Notes: generated by a model not told the origin, from the sequence alone. DNA of 17,714 nt from Candidatus Cloacimonadota bacterium (GCA_017998585.1 JAGOCT010000004.1:1-17714); one strand, 5' to 3'; shown: positions 1-7,703, counted from the stretch's first letter. A program made the numbers and translations.

Positions 1-91
1 CTCCGGTTCTCTCCCAAATCAGGTTCATCTGATTAACAGACCAGAGTATCTGAAGGCTGAGGCAGACTGTAAGAAAAATTATCTTTTTCAT
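1..91 (-). CDS. Secreted protein of unknown function, N-terminus only
   Basis: Reading the minus strand from an ATG at 91-89 gives 30 uninterrupted codons that run off the left edge. The translation begins MKKIIFLTVCLSLQILW, which has the layout of a Sec signal peptide: two lysines, a hydrophobic core of about 14 residues, then a polar stretch (SVNQ). An AGAAGGT Shine-Dalgarno-like sequence lies 5-6 nt upstream of the ATG. The mature part visible is only about ten residues (ending near WERTG), too short to name a family. The gene's upstream region is the stem-loop array. The call rests on the signal peptide, the ribosome site and the open frame. A chance open frame of this length remains possible. 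Confidence 0.6.
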   Translation of the reverse strand, partial: MKKIIFLTVCLSLQILWSVNQMNLIWERTG

Positions 92-116
92 TTTTTACCT
101 TCTTCTGTATTTGTAG

Positions 117-468
117 AACAAGCAACCTGCTTGTTTAAATTAGCATTCAGCGTAGAACAAGCAACCTGCTTGTTAAAGCAGGTTATTCGCAAGCTGGTAG
201 CTTGCGCTACGATTATTGTAGGACAAGCAACCTGCTTGTTTAAATTAGCATTCAGTATAGGACAAGGTAGAGACATCCAATCTGGACGTCTGTACGAAGT
301 AGTTACTTTCCGCAAGCTGGTAGCTTGCGCTACGATTATTGTAGAACAAGCAACCTGCTTGTTTAAATTTACCATTCAACGTAGAACAAGCAACCTGCTT
401 GTTAAAGCAGTTTATTCGCAAGCTGGTAGCTTACAGTACGATTATTGTTGGACAAGCAACCTGATTGT
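117..468. repeat. Array of short palindromic stem-loop repeats
   Basis: Two stem-loop types alternate. Type A is AACAAGCA-ACC-TGCTTGTT (7-8 bp arms, 3-nt loop), at 117-135, 156-174, 223-239, 345-363 and 385-403, with a decayed copy at 452-468. Type B is CGCAAGCT-GGT-AGCTTGCG, at 188-206 and 311-329, with a decayed copy at 417-435. The linkers are conserved too: TTTAAATTAGCATTCA follows type A and CTACGATTATTGTA follows type B. The order A-A-B at 117-206 recurs at 345-435, offset by 228-229 nt, so the array grew partly by segmental duplication. A different stem (AGACATCCA-ATC-TGGACGTCT, one G:U pair) sits at 271-291. Both strands stay open across the array, but the peptides are only translated repeat. 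Confidence 0.9.
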
Positions 469-469
469 T

Positions 470-583
470 ACATTGTGCCACACCTACGAGACATTCTATG
501 TAGTTCATTGTTTTCCTTGCGCTTACGCACATGCTTATCTATATATCGTTCCTATGGAATTCTGGTTTTTGCACAAGCTCGTC
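470..583 (-). repeat. Interspersed ~114-nt repeat element, diverged copy A
   Basis: Read on the minus strand this stretch matches 10343-10456 read on the plus strand over its whole length. Shared landmarks in order are TGTGCAAAAAC (TGTGTAAAAAC in copy B), TTCC-loop-GGAACGATATATA, GTGCGTAAGCGC, a CAT-containing linker, and CGTAGGTGTGGCACA (CGTAGGTGCGGCACA in copy B). The second stem keeps pairing through a paired change: T-A here against G-C in copy B, next to a shared GTAA loop. No open reading frame is conserved. It fits a non-autonomous palindromic repeat family with structure under selection. The alignment was made by eye, so its exact ends are uncertain. Confidence 0.7.
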
Positions 584-619
584 AGCCCTGTGATCTTCGT
601 CGAATTTCTTTTTTATAAG

Positions 620-660
620 CAAAAATTCCCTGCCGGAAATTTGATTTTTACCGGCAGGGA
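620..660 (-). terminator. Rho-independent terminator of hcp
   Basis: A perfect 10-bp stem (TCCCTGCCGG at 627-636 against CCGGCAGGGA at 651-660) with a 14-nt loop lies 16 nt beyond the hcp stop codon. On the minus strand the stem is followed by AATTTTTGC, a U-run typical of intrinsic termination. Confidence 0.85.
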
Positions 661-675
661 TTAGTATATTTATTA

Positions 676-2277
676 TTATTTGCCTTGCATCATCGCTTCC
701 ACATCTGCTTTTACTTCGCCGATCGGTTTGATATCAAAGTTTTCAACTAAAACTTTAGCTACATTTGGAGATAAGAACGCAGGGAGAGTTGGACCTAAAC
801 GGATTCCTTTGACACCAAGGAATAAGAGAGCGAGAAGTACAGCAACTGCTTTTTGTTCGTACCAGGCTATATCAAAAGAAATCGGTAACTGGTTAATATC
901 TTCCAAACCAAATACTTCTTTGAGCTTGAGTGCAATCACAGCCAATGAATAAGAATCATTGCATTGTCCGGCATCCAGAACTCTTGGGATACCACCGATA
1001 TCACCCAGATTGAGCTTGTTGTAACGATATTTTGCACAACCGGCAGTTAAGATGACTGTATCTTTTGGTAATTCTTCAGCCACTTCAGTAAAATAGCTTC
1101 TTTCTTTATGTCTGCCATCACAGCCGGCCATTACCACAAATCGCTTGATAGCTCCGGATTTAACAGCATCCACTACTTTATCAGCAAGTGCCATTACCTG
1201 ATTATGAGCAAATCCGCCAACGATTTTGCCCGTTTCAATCTCTGTTGGAGCTGCACATTTTTTTGCTAATTCGATGATTGCTGAAAAGTCTTTCTTGCCA
1301 TCCACTTCCTGAATATGAGGAACGCCTGGATAACCAGCCATACCTGTTGTGAAAATTCTATCCTTATAAGCCTCTTTGACTGGGGTTATACAATTTGTGG
1401 TCATCAGGATTGGTCCATTAAAAGATTCAAATTCAGTGGATTGTTTCCACCAGGCATTACCATAATTACCATGGAAGTGTTTGAACTTTTTGAAAGCAGG
1501 ATAATAATTTGCAGGGAGCATTTCTGAATGGGTATAAATATCTACTCCGCTACCTTCGCTCTGTTCCAGGAGTTGCATCATATCTTTAAGATCATGACCG
1601 GAAATAAGGATTCCGGGGTTTTTACCAACGCCGATATTGACTTCAGTGATTTCAGGATTACCATAAGTGGAAGTATTGGCAGCATCGAGAGTTGCCATTG
1701 TTTTAACAGCCACTTCACCGGCTTTCATGACCATAGCAATCATTTCGTCAACAGACAAATCTTTCGTGGTAGAAACAAGTGCTTCCATCATGAATTTATA
1801 AACAGAGTCATCTTCTTTGCCTAAAACAGCGGCATGATCGGCATAAGCGGCGATACCTTTTAAACCGTAAATCAGGAGTTCTCTCAAAGATCTGACATCT
1901 TCATTTTCAGTAGACAAAACACCTACTGATTCACCTTTTTTCACAAATTCTTCTTTGGTTTTCCCTGTCCATTGAATCAGATCACAATCGCAATCAGATT
2001 TTAAACTGTCCCGAATTTCCAGACCTTTTTTGATTAAATCGGTAAGTCTGTCATCATCAAAATTGGCATTGGTAATAGTTGCAAAAAGACCCTGAGCGAT
2101 AAACAACCCGTTTTTTGCATCATATTTTCCTTCGGAAGCGCATCCGATTCCCTTGAGTGTGTAAATTAAAGTATCCTGTAAATTGGCGGTATCCGCTTTC
2201 TTTCCGCAAGCACCTGCTGCGAATTTACATCCGGAGTTACCCATTGTTTCCTGACATTGGTAACAAAACATACTCAT
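676..2277 (-). CDS. hcp: Hybrid-cluster protein (Hcp), hydroxylamine/NO reductase
   Basis: This 533-residue protein is full length for Hcp. Four N-terminal cysteines (C5, C8, C17, C24; CxxC-x8-C-x6-C) would hold the cubane Fe-S cluster, close to the short spacing of anaerobe-type class I proteins. Candidate hybrid-cluster ligands all sit in recognisable motifs: H228 (SGHDLKD), E252 (THSEMLP), C296 (TTNCITP), C386 (AGCDGRH), C414 (TAGCAKY), C439 (DAGQCND), and E474/K476 (YEQKA). Hcp acts in the cytoplasm against nitrosative stress and reduces NO or hydroxylamine. AAAGGAGA lies before the chosen ATG. It is last in a cupin-cupin-hcp unit (39-nt gap) and is followed by a strong terminator. No hcr reductase gene is present, so the upstream ferredoxin-like protein may supply electrons (inference). 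Confidence 0.95.
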   Translation of the reverse strand: MSMFCYQCQETMGNSGCKFAAGACGKKADTANLQDTLIYTLKGIGCASEGKYDAKNGLFIAQGLFATITNANFDDDRLTDLIKKGLEIRDSLKSDCDCDLIQWTGKTKEEFVKKGESVGVLSTENEDVRSLRELLIYGLKGIAAYADHAAVLGKEDDSVYKFMMEALVSTTKDLSVDEMIAMVMKAGEVAVKTMATLDAANTSTYGNPEITEVNIGVGKNPGILISGHDLKDMMQLLEQSEGSGVDIYTHSEMLPANYYPAFKKFKHFHGNYGNAWWKQSTEFESFNGPILMTTNCITPVKEAYKDRIFTTGMAGYPGVPHIQEVDGKKDFSAIIELAKKCAAPTEIETGKIVGGFAHNQVMALADKVVDAVKSGAIKRFVVMAGCDGRHKERSYFTEVAEELPKDTVILTAGCAKYRYNKLNLGDIGGIPRVLDAGQCNDSYSLAVIALKLKEVFGLEDINQLPISFDIAWYEQKAVAVLLALLFLGVKGIRLGPTLPAFLSPNVAKVLVENFDIKPIGEVKADVEAMMQGK

Positions 2278-2316
2278 TTTTTTCTCCTTTTCTTTGACCG
2301 GTTGAAATCCGGGTTT

Positions 2317-2634
2317 TTATTTTTTAAAGATTTTGGTTAATAAGATAGTTGCTGAATTATCGAAAGGGTTTTCCAGACCGTGAGGGATATCCCCCTGACA
2401 TTCTGCTGTTTCGTTTTCATTCATCTGATATGATTCATTTTCCAGGATGAAGTTGAGTTTTCCTTTTAAAACCAGAAGGTTTAAATCGAACTCAGTCTGA
2501 TGGGGTTTTAAGATGGCATCTGGCTCTAAATACATCAATATTTGCTCGGATTCATTGCCGGAAAATACCTTCCAGGCTTTGATTTTATCCTGTGAGAAGA
2601 ACGGTTCCTGTAATGTGATTTGATTGATTTTCAT
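2317..2634 (-). CDS. Small cupin-fold protein (105 aa)
   Basis: This is a single-domain cupin. Residues around LKPHQTEFDLNLLVLKG correspond to cupin motif 1, keeping one metal-type histidine and the final glycine. QGDIPHGLEN corresponds to motif 2, with the proline, the histidine and a terminal asparagine. The first motif lacks the second histidine of the classic HxH, so metal binding is uncertain. No enzyme-specific feature is visible. It starts 3 nt after the stop of the preceding cupin gene, so the two are almost certainly co-transcribed, and hcp follows 39 nt on. The two cupins share the LKPH-x-T/P-x-x-D layout and may be ancient duplicates. Its role in the NO/oxygen response is inferred from position only. 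Confidence 0.8.
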   Translation of the reverse strand: MKINQITLQEPFFSQDKIKAWKVFSGNESEQILMYLEPDAILKPHQTEFDLNLLVLKGKLNFILENESYQMNENETAECQGDIPHGLENPFDNSATILLTKIFKK

Positions 2635-2637
2635 TTT

Positions 2638-2976
2638 TCAAACCATCTTTGTTTGCGTTACAGGTTTGGGCACCTTGCTAACCATCACCCGCACGATTGA
2701 ATCTGTCTCATTATAGATACAATGAACAATATCTTTTGGACTTTCAATCAAATCATCTTTTGTAACAGTCATTTTTTCTTCACCGATTGAGATAGTCGGA
2801 CTACCTTCCAACACATAAAAGAAGACATCCACCGGCGTGATATGGGGTTTGAGAGACTGACCTGCCTGTAAGGTCAGATGCATAACCAGAGCATTTTCTG
2901 TGTCATAAATCTTATGAGACTCAATGCCATGAGGATTTGCCTGATTCTGAAGATTTTTGAAATTGCTAACTTTCAT
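2638..2976 (-). CDS. Small cupin-fold protein (112 aa)
   Basis: This is a single cupin domain. LKPHITPVDVFFYVLEG matches cupin motif 1 with one histidine and the closing EG. DLIESPKDIVHCIYNE matches motif 2 with P, H and N in the expected order. A run of beta-strand-like hydrophobic segments fills the rest. It is first in the cupin-cupin-hcp unit and has a sigma70-like promoter about 50-75 nt upstream. The start ATG at 2976-2974 is preceded by CGAGGTTAAA, a moderate ribosome site. Small cupins of this kind occur as sensors, isomerases or dioxygenases, and nothing here separates these. Linkage to hcp and the flavodiiron gene suggests a part in redox or nitrosative stress. Confidence 0.8.
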   Translation of the reverse strand: MKVSNFKNLQNQANPHGIESHKIYDTENALVMHLTLQAGQSLKPHITPVDVFFYVLEGSPTISIGEEKMTVTKDDLIESPKDIVHCIYNETDSIVRVMVSKVPKPVTQTKMV

Positions 2977-3024
2977 TTTAACCTCGTTTTTTCTAACGAC
3001 ATCTTTAACCGGCTATTTTTTAAT

Positions 3025-3052
3025 AATATAGCTCAATGATATCGTTTGTCAA
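3025..3052 (-). promoter_or_regulatory. Sigma70-type promoter for cupin-cupin-hcp
   Basis: On the minus strand TTGACA (3052-3047) is separated by 16 nt from TATATT (3030-3025), about 49 nt before the first cupin's ATG. This lies in the 122-nt gap after the flavodiiron gene. It implies that the cupin-hcp genes can be transcribed apart from the upstream unit. Confidence 0.65.
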
Positions 3053-3098
3053 ATTTTAATTTAATTTATCTGTTTTTAATTTATTAGACTATTCACTT

Positions 3099-4295
3099 CT
3101 ATTGACAGAGTTTTTCTGCAAATGCCTTGCCAAAGTCATAGCAGCTTTGCTTGGCTTCTTCGTTGGGATTCCATTTTGCTTTTAAAGGAGCTGCAATTAT
3201 TTCGAAACCAGCAAGTTCTAATCTTTTCTGAATAACATCAGCAGATTCACCACTCCAGCCATAAGTGCCAAAAGCAGCAGCCTTTTTATTTAAGAACTTC
3301 AAGCCTGTAATTTCTTCTAAAATCCCGGCCATTGCAGTGGCAATGCCTTTCCCAATGGTAGGAGAGCCGGCAAGTACCGCTTTAGATTTAAAAATTTCTG
3401 CAATCACATCATTTTTATCAAATTTACCGACATTATAGAGTTTTACATCGATGTTTCTATCTTGAGCAGTGATACCCTTTGCTATATTTTCAGCCATAAT
3501 CCGGGTTCCGTTCCACATAGTGTCATAGAAAATCGTGATTTGATTTTCCTGATAATTATCCGCCCATTTAAGATAGCTCTGAACAATCTGTAATGGATTA
3601 TCTCTCCAGATAACACCATGACTGGTACAAATCAAATCCAGAGGGACATTAAGCTCAACAAACTGCTGAATCTTCTTAGTCACCAATTTGCTAAAAGGTG
3701 TCAGAATATTGGCATAATATTTCAGACACTCAGTCATCAGTTCGCCCTGATCAACCAGATCATTGTACATTTTTTCGCTGGCCAGGTGTTGGCCAAACGC
3801 ATCATTACTGAATAAGATATGATCTTCAGTAAGATATTCAAACATGCTGTCAGGCCAGTGCAACATAGGCGCTTCGATAAAGATTAACTTTTTACCATTA
3901 CCAATATCCAAAACATCTCCGGTCTTGACCACGACAAAATTCCAGTCCTGATGATAATGACCTTTGAGCGAATCAAGTGCATTTTTCGTACAGTATATTG
4001 GGGTATCAGGAATTTCTCTCATCAACTCAGGAAGTGCTCCGCTATGGTCAATTTCTGCATGATTAGCAATGATATAATCAATTTTCTTTAAATCGATTTC
4101 TTTTTTAAGATTTTCAACAAATTCTTTGGCAAAAGGTAACCAAACCGTGTCAATTAAGACATTTTTTTCTTCTCGTATCAGGTATGAATTGTAGGTTGAT
4201 CCTTTATGAGTCGAATATTCTTCACCATGGAATTTTTCAAGCTCCCAGTCAATTTTCCCAACCCATTGAACATTGTTTTTTACGCTGAAACTCAT
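3099..4295 (-). CDS. fprA: Flavodiiron protein, NO/O2 reductase (class A)
   Basis: The chosen start (ATG 4295-4293) gives 398 residues, the usual class A length. GGAGGAATC lies directly upstream, and a longer in-frame start would overlap the ferredoxin gene. Residues 1-250 are a metallo-beta-lactamase-like domain. The diiron ligands fall at H79, E81, D83 (NHAEIDHSG), H146, D165 and H226, exactly the canonical spacing, so the site looks intact. Residues 252-398 are a flavodoxin domain with the FMN phosphate loop near YDTMWNGT. No C-terminal rubredoxin is fused, so an external donor is needed. The enzyme reduces O2 to water and/or NO to N2O in the cytoplasm. It lies 17 nt after the ferredoxin-like gene in the same unit, which makes that protein a natural partner. 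Confidence 0.93.
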   Translation of the reverse strand: MSFSVKNNVQWVGKIDWELEKFHGEEYSTHKGSTYNSYLIREEKNVLIDTVWLPFAKEFVENLKKEIDLKKIDYIIANHAEIDHSGALPELMREIPDTPIYCTKNALDSLKGHYHQDWNFVVVKTGDVLDIGNGKKLIFIEAPMLHWPDSMFEYLTEDHILFSNDAFGQHLASEKMYNDLVDQGELMTECLKYYANILTPFSKLVTKKIQQFVELNVPLDLICTSHGVIWRDNPLQIVQSYLKWADNYQENQITIFYDTMWNGTRIMAENIAKGITAQDRNIDVKLYNVGKFDKNDVIAEIFKSKAVLAGSPTIGKGIATAMAGILEEITGLKFLNKKAAAFGTYGWSGESADVIQKRLELAGFEIIAAPLKAKWNPNEEAKQSCYDFGKAFAEKLCQ

Positions 4296-4312
4296 GATTC
4301 CTCCTTCAATAT

Positions 4313-5131
4313 TTACAGTAAATCGCCACTGATTGAGACGACATTTACTTTTGCCATCATAAATTTCTGTGCTTTTTCCAATGCTTTTTGAACAATCATT
4401 TCTGTTCCGCCACAGCATGGCACTTCCATTCTGGCAACTGTTAAAGATTTGATTTGTTTGTTTTTGAAGATATCAGCCAATTTGTCAATATAGCTGTCAA
4501 TATTACTGTCGAGTTTTGGGCAAAGCGTAATGACCACATGGTTTTTGACAAATTTGTTATGAAAATTCGCATAGGCAAAAGGAACGCAATCTGCACAAAT
4601 CAGGACATTGGCATTATCAAAATAAGGGGCATTCGGATTTATTAAATGAAGTTGAACCGGCCATGTTTTTAATTGTGATTGAATACTGATGTTTTCATTC
4701 ACTTCAGGGCTTTGTTTTCTATCGATAATCTTCGTCTGTGATGATGGGCATCCTCCAGAAGGACAAGCTGAGCTTTCCAGTTCCGGGACAGGGATTCCTC
4801 TCATCTTTAGAATAGCAACAGCCTGGTCAAAGTATTCTGTCTGACTGTGATCTTTAAGATGTTTCAAATGAGCTTTGATGGTATTTGCACCAGCTTTGAT
4901 AATGTTTTCCATGACTTTTGACTCATCATAAGGTTCTGCTTCTCTTTCAATCGTTGTAATTGCACCTTCAGGGCATTCGCCTAAACAAGCACCCAGTCCG
5001 TCACAAAACAAATCAGAGACCAGTCTTGCTTTACCATCAATGATCTGTAAAGCACCTTCAGGGCAACCCGGAACACATACACCGCATCCTGTACATTTTT
5101 TTTCGTCTATCTCGATAATCTGTCTTTTCAT
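4313..5131 (-). CDS. Two-cluster ferredoxin-like protein with cysteine-rich C-terminal domain
   Basis: The protein is 272 residues from ATG 5131-5129, which has AAGGAGA just upstream. An earlier in-frame start adds nine residues and lacks a ribosome site. The N-terminal ferredoxin domain shows one full 4Fe-4S motif (C13, C16, C19, C23) and a second in the [14 protein letters not shown] form (C43, C49, C53). The latter is common in this ferredoxin family although one cysteine is missing from the standard spacing. The remaining ~200 residues carry further cysteines: [10 protein letters not shown] near 122-130, CADC at 189-192, C204 and VPCCGG at 249-250. These hint at another metal site or a disulfide/redox centre. 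Position before the flavodiiron gene suggests electron delivery to it or to Hcp (inference). Confidence 0.85.
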   Translation of the reverse strand: MKRQIIEIDEKKCTGCGVCVPGCPEGALQIIDGKARLVSDLFCDGLGACLGECPEGAITTIEREAEPYDESKVMENIIKAGANTIKAHLKHLKDHSQTEYFDQAVAILKMRGIPVPELESSACPSGGCPSSQTKIIDRKQSPEVNENISIQSQLKTWPVQLHLINPNAPYFDNANVLICADCVPFAYANFHNKFVKNHVVITLCPKLDSNIDSYIDKLADIFKNKQIKSLTVARMEVPCCGGTEMIVQKALEKAQKFMMAKVNVVSISGDLL

Positions 5132-5156
5132 TTTCTTCTCCTTATAATTATTATTC

Positions 5157-5169
5157 ACTAACCTATATA
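5157..5169 (-). promoter_or_regulatory. Putative operator half-site upstream of the ferredoxin gene
   Basis: ACTAACCTATAT at 5157-5168 is identical to the first 12 bases of the 21-bp palindrome at the TetR gene promoter (5800-5811). It sits 26 nt before the ferredoxin ATG, against 23 nt in the other case. The second half of the palindrome is poorly conserved here. A common regulator is inferred. Confidence 0.5.
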
Positions 5170-5182
5170 CTTAAAATTTTTT

Positions 5183-5203
5183 GGGTAGTCTTTTATTCTA
5201 CCC
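5183..5203 (-). other. Hairpin over the stop codon of the TetR gene
   Basis: GGGTAG (5183-5188) pairs with CTACCC (5198-5203) around a 9-nt loop that contains the TAA stop. On the minus strand it is followed by AAAAAATTTT and not by a clean U-run. It may attenuate read-through into the ferredoxin gene, but it is not a convincing terminator. Confidence 0.35.
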
Positions 5204-5777
5204 TGATGAGTTGCTTAACGGATTCCCACAATTGAGAACCTTCCTGAATTAAATCAAAATTAAAATTACTGAGACACCACTGGGTTACCAGTAATCTCAT
5301 CGAACCAAAGATGATTCTGAACAATTCCTTGGCATCAATATCCTTACGAATCTCGTTTTTATTTTGACCTTCAACAATGATAGTTCTCATCTTCATACCA
5401 TGTTGATGCATGATAGAGAGCATTTTCTCAGAGTATTTTGGGTCATCTTCAAATACCGCTTCCGAAAACATTACTTTCGCCATTTCAGGGTTTTGAACAA
5501 ATCTTTCATAGCGATCAAAGAGGAACTTGCGAATCTTTCCGATAGAGGAAAGCTCTTCTTTTTCAACATCGGTAAAAACAAATTCAGAAATCGCCTCAAA
5601 ACTCGATAAGACAGCCATAACAATATCAAACTTGCTTTTAAAATGACGATATATCGCAGGCTCGGAAACACCTATTGCCTGAGAGATATTTTTGATGGTC
5701 AGACTCTGAATGCCACTATTGGCAATCAGCCTGATTGACTCATCGACTATCTGTTTTTGACGTTCACTTAATTTCAT
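5193..5777 (-). CDS. TetR/AcrR-family transcriptional regulator
   Basis: The protein is 194 residues from ATG 5777, with AGAGGGTG upstream. A GTG two codons earlier would overlap the ribosome site. Residues 5-60 form the typical TetR DNA-binding region. The helix-turn-helix lies around residues 27-47, in LTIKNISQAIGVSEPAIYRH followed by FKSK. The C-terminal ~130 residues are helical with no recognised ligand signature. C-terminal domains of this family bind small effectors. The gene is first in a leftward series leading to the ferredoxin and flavodiiron genes 61 nt on, and a palindrome overlaps its own promoter. It is therefore likely autoregulated and probably controls the NO/O2-detoxification genes. 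The effector is unknown. Confidence 0.9.
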   Translation of the reverse strand: MKLSERQKQIVDESIRLIANSGIQSLTIKNISQAIGVSEPAIYRHFKSKFDIVMAVLSSFEAISEFVFTDVEKEELSSIGKIRKFLFDRYERFVQNPEMAKVMFSEAVFEDDPKYSEKMLSIMHQHGMKMRTIIVEGQNKNEIRKDIDAKELFRIIFGSMRLLVTQWCLSNFNFDLIQEGSQLWESVKQLIRVE

Positions 5778-5799
5778 TTTCACCCTCTTGTTAATAATT

Positions 5800-5835
5800 A
5801 CTAACCTATATTATGTTAGTCCCTATTAACGTCAA
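5800..5835 (-). promoter_or_regulatory. Promoter and 21-bp palindromic operator of the TetR gene
   Basis: On the minus strand TTGACG (5835-5830), a 16-nt spacer and TAATAT (5813-5808) form a sigma70-like promoter. The palindrome ACTAAC-N9-GTTAGT (5800-5820) covers the -10 box, the classic place for a self-repressing TetR protein. Confidence 0.65.
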
Positions 5836-6014
5836 GTATTTTTTTAATAAAATTTAAAAATAATTCCAGGAATGCTTTCTATAGGGCATTTTGGACTGAT
5901 TTTTGTTTAAAAGATTCTCACTTAAAATATGGAGTTATATTCAGCAATCAGGATTAAACGCAATTTTAGTATTAATTTTCTCATTTAATCAGTGATTTTA
6001 ATGTAGCCTATTTT

Positions 6015-6031
6015 ATTAGAACGACTCTAAT
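6015..6031 (-). terminator. Weak hairpin just after the MetH-activation-like gene
   Basis: ATTAGA-ACGAC-TCTAAT is a perfect 6-bp, AT-rich stem starting 3 nt past the stop codon. The following minus-strand bases are AAAATAGG, with no U-run, so intrinsic termination is doubtful. Confidence 0.3.
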
Positions 6032-6034
6032 ATT

Positions 6035-6853
6035 TTACCAATAGATTGCTTCCGGATGATGTATTATCACTGCACATGTAGAAAATTCCGGTTCCAGCTC
6101 ATCGCTGTCATTCATTGTGATGCCAATGTCCACTGCCCTGATCAGGTCTAATACTTTATTTTGCTCACTCATATCACGACACCAGTTATAGCCAAAACTA
6201 TATCTTTTTCCTCTATAGTTTTGAACCCATTCATCTTTTCTACTTTCTTCAGAGTGAGCGATACCCATTTCTTTTCTGATTTTAGCATGAGTCCAGCCTG
6301 CCAGCGCTTCTGTCAAAGCCGCACAATAACCATACCAATAGAAATAATTCTGATACTGGTCTGTTGCTTTTAACTCATTGGCAAAAAGAACAGCCTTTTC
6401 TCCGGAAGTTACCACCTGAAAACCGATATAGTCCATCAGATTTGAGTGAACTGAACTAATATAATCGCAGATATTTTTCTTGCTTTCAGGGTCTCTGTCA
6501 AAAAATAAGGTTTTAATTATCTGGTTTCGTTGTTTACCAGCAATTGAACAACCTGAGCAGTTGTTGCAATTCTCATGTAAGGTTTTGTAAATTTTAATCA
6601 TATCTCCATCAGACTGGCATGGGAATATACCATAAGCGACTGATAATGTGGTATGAGACTGAGCATAAATTCGCATTCGTTCAAGTGTATTTTCAATGTC
6701 TTGTTTCAAAGAAGCGTCTTTTTCTATATCAGGTGTGAAACCCCAAAGCTTGAAAAATAGCAATTTACGGTTGATCCATGGATGTATCTCATCAACATGA
6801 ATTTGATTGATCTGGTTAACCCCAAGACTATGTGGTTTTATCTGATTAATCAT
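6035..6853 (-). CDS. Stand-alone MetH activation-domain homologue (AdoMet-binding)
   Basis: The protein is 272 residues from ATG 6853, preceded by GGAGT. The longer in-frame start would include the promoter region. Several stretches match the C-terminal reactivation domain of cobalamin-dependent methionine synthase. YGIFPCQSDGDMIKIY (74-89) parallels the YGYFPAN...DDIEIY region. DYIGFQVVTSG (141-151) parallels the DYIGAFAVT segment. A helix near 179-197 resembles EAFAEYLHERVRK. YRGKRYSFGY (213-222) is the AdoMet-binding RxxxGY motif, and HHPEAIYW ends the protein like the SHPDSKYY segment. In the full enzyme this domain supplies AdoMet to re-methylate oxidised B12. No homocysteine, folate or B12 domain is fused, so it would act on a split methionine synthase or another corrinoid protein. 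An unusual CNNCSGC (96-102) is present. Confidence 0.8.
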   Translation of the reverse strand: MINQIKPHSLGVNQINQIHVDEIHPWINRKLLFFKLWGFTPDIEKDASLKQDIENTLERMRIYAQSHTTLSVAYGIFPCQSDGDMIKIYKTLHENCNNCSGCSIAGKQRNQIIKTLFFDRDPESKKNICDYISSVHSNLMDYIGFQVVTSGEKAVLFANELKATDQYQNYFYWYGYCAALTEALAGWTHAKIRKEMGIAHSEESRKDEWVQNYRGKRYSFGYNWCRDMSEQNKVLDLIRAVDIGITMNDSDELEPEFSTCAVIIHHPEAIYW

Positions 6854-6872
6854 TTTTACTCCTATCTGTTGA

Positions 6873-6901
6873 ATAATATTATAAAAACAGAGCTTTGTCA
6901 A
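6873..6901 (-). promoter_or_regulatory. Sigma70-type promoter of the MetH-activation-like gene
   Basis: On the minus strand TTGACA (6901-6896), 17 nt, then TATTAT (6878-6873) lie about 20 nt before the ATG. No cobalamin-riboswitch-sized leader exists between promoter and start. Confidence 0.6.
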
Positions 6902-7050
6902 TAAATATTAAAATCCTTTTGTTATTCTGAAGTAAAATCATTGAAAGACTTGACAATATAAGCATATTTTTACAAATGAAAATGGTCGGAATCGCATTTA
7001 AGAGATTCTTTTAAAAGTTAAGCAGATTGTGATTTAGTATAGGAGACATA

Positions 7051-7578
7051 ATGAAAATCTGGGTCAGAGGCGTTAGTTGTTCAGGTAAGTCAACATTGGC
7101 AAAAAAGCTGGCTGAAGAACTAAACATTAAACATATAGAATTAGATCATCTGCATTGGTTACCAGGATGGCAGGAAAGAGATAAACATGAGTTTGCTCAG
7201 TTAGTCCGTGCGGAAATCTCTCACGGTCACTGGATAATTGACGGAAATTACAGTAAAATTCATCAATTGGTTAATTTTAAACAGGATTTGATTGTATGGC
7301 TTGATTATCCTTTACCGGTTTTACTTTGGCGATGTACTAAAAGAACCCTTGGCAGAATTTGTTTTAAAAAGAAAGTCTGCAATGGTAATATAGAAAACCT
7401 TAGTAGTCTTTTTTCCAGAGATAGTCTATATCTATGGATTCTGAAAACTTATCAGAAAAGGAAAAATGATCTAAAAACATTGATTGAAAAAAATGAGAAA
7501 GTGTGTGTTATTCGATCTCAGAAGGATATAGATCAACTCATATTAAAATTAAAATTGTTAGATTTTGCTAATCTATGA
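7051..7578 (+). CDS. P-loop kinase, FlaR/adenylate-kinase-like
   Basis: The protein has 175 residues. A Walker A loop, GVSCSGKST (7-15), lies at the very N-terminus. ELDHLHWLPGW (34-44) and WIIDGNYS (near 60-67) follow, the pattern of small nucleotide-kinase-like proteins annotated as FlaR, DNA topology modulation protein or adenylate-kinase-related. The substrate is not known for the family. An arginine-rich segment (RCTKRTLGR) fits a lid or phosphate-contact region. AGGAGA lies 6 nt before the ATG. The gene is divergent from the MetH-activation-like gene and separated from the AAA gene by a good promoter, so it is probably its own unit. The C-terminus is lysine-rich and less conserved in appearance. 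Confidence 0.75.
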   Translation: MKIWVRGVSCSGKSTLAKKLAEELNIKHIELDHLHWLPGWQERDKHEFAQLVRAEISHGHWIIDGNYSKIHQLVNFKQDLIVWLDYPLPVLLWRCTKRTLGRICFKKKVCNGNIENLSSLFSRDSLYLWILKTYQKRKNDLKTLIEKNEKVCVIRSQKDIDQLILKLKLLDFANL

Positions 7579-7610
7579 CTTTACTCCGAGGTTGTTTTAC
7601 GACAAAAACA

Positions 7611-7639
7611 TTGACAATAATATTTAAACAGATTATGAT
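7611..7639 (+). promoter_or_regulatory. Strong sigma70-type promoter of the AAA-nuclease gene
   Basis: TTGACA (7611-7616), a 17-nt spacer and TATGAT (7634-7639) lie 64 nt before the ATG at 7704, which has AAGGAG at good spacing. Confidence 0.75.
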
Positions 7640-7703
7640 GTAATATTAAAATTTGGTTAATTGTTAAAATCTGGATTTGTAACATCATCAGTAAGGAGCA
7701 AAA

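Noticed and set aside
88..375. 95-codon minus-strand open frame with repeated NLNKQVACSTIIVAQATS peptide
   Set aside because: The peptide repetition simply mirrors the DNA repeat, and the frame overlaps the start of a better-supported secreted-protein gene.
117..468. Possible CRISPR array
   Set aside because: The repeats are hairpins of two types with conserved linkers; the would-be spacers are themselves repeated and unequal in length, and no cas gene is near.
131..664. 177-codon open frame on the plus strand across the stem-loop array
   Set aside because: Its product is a translation of the repeats and of the hcp terminator region. It has no ribosome site and no domain.
4296..4418. Longer N-terminus for the flavodiiron protein
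   Set aside because: It would overlap the ferredoxin gene. The internal ATG at 4295 has a perfect GGAGGA site and gives the canonical ligand numbering.
6950..6978. Promoter for the P-loop kinase gene
   Set aside because: TTGACA is present at 6950-6955, but no acceptable -10 box lies 15-18 nt downstream (best is TACAAA at 15).
6854..7050. Cobalamin or SAM riboswitch upstream of the MetH-activation-like gene
   Set aside because: The promoter lies only about 20 nt before the ATG, leaving no room for a leader, and no B12-box sequence was seen.
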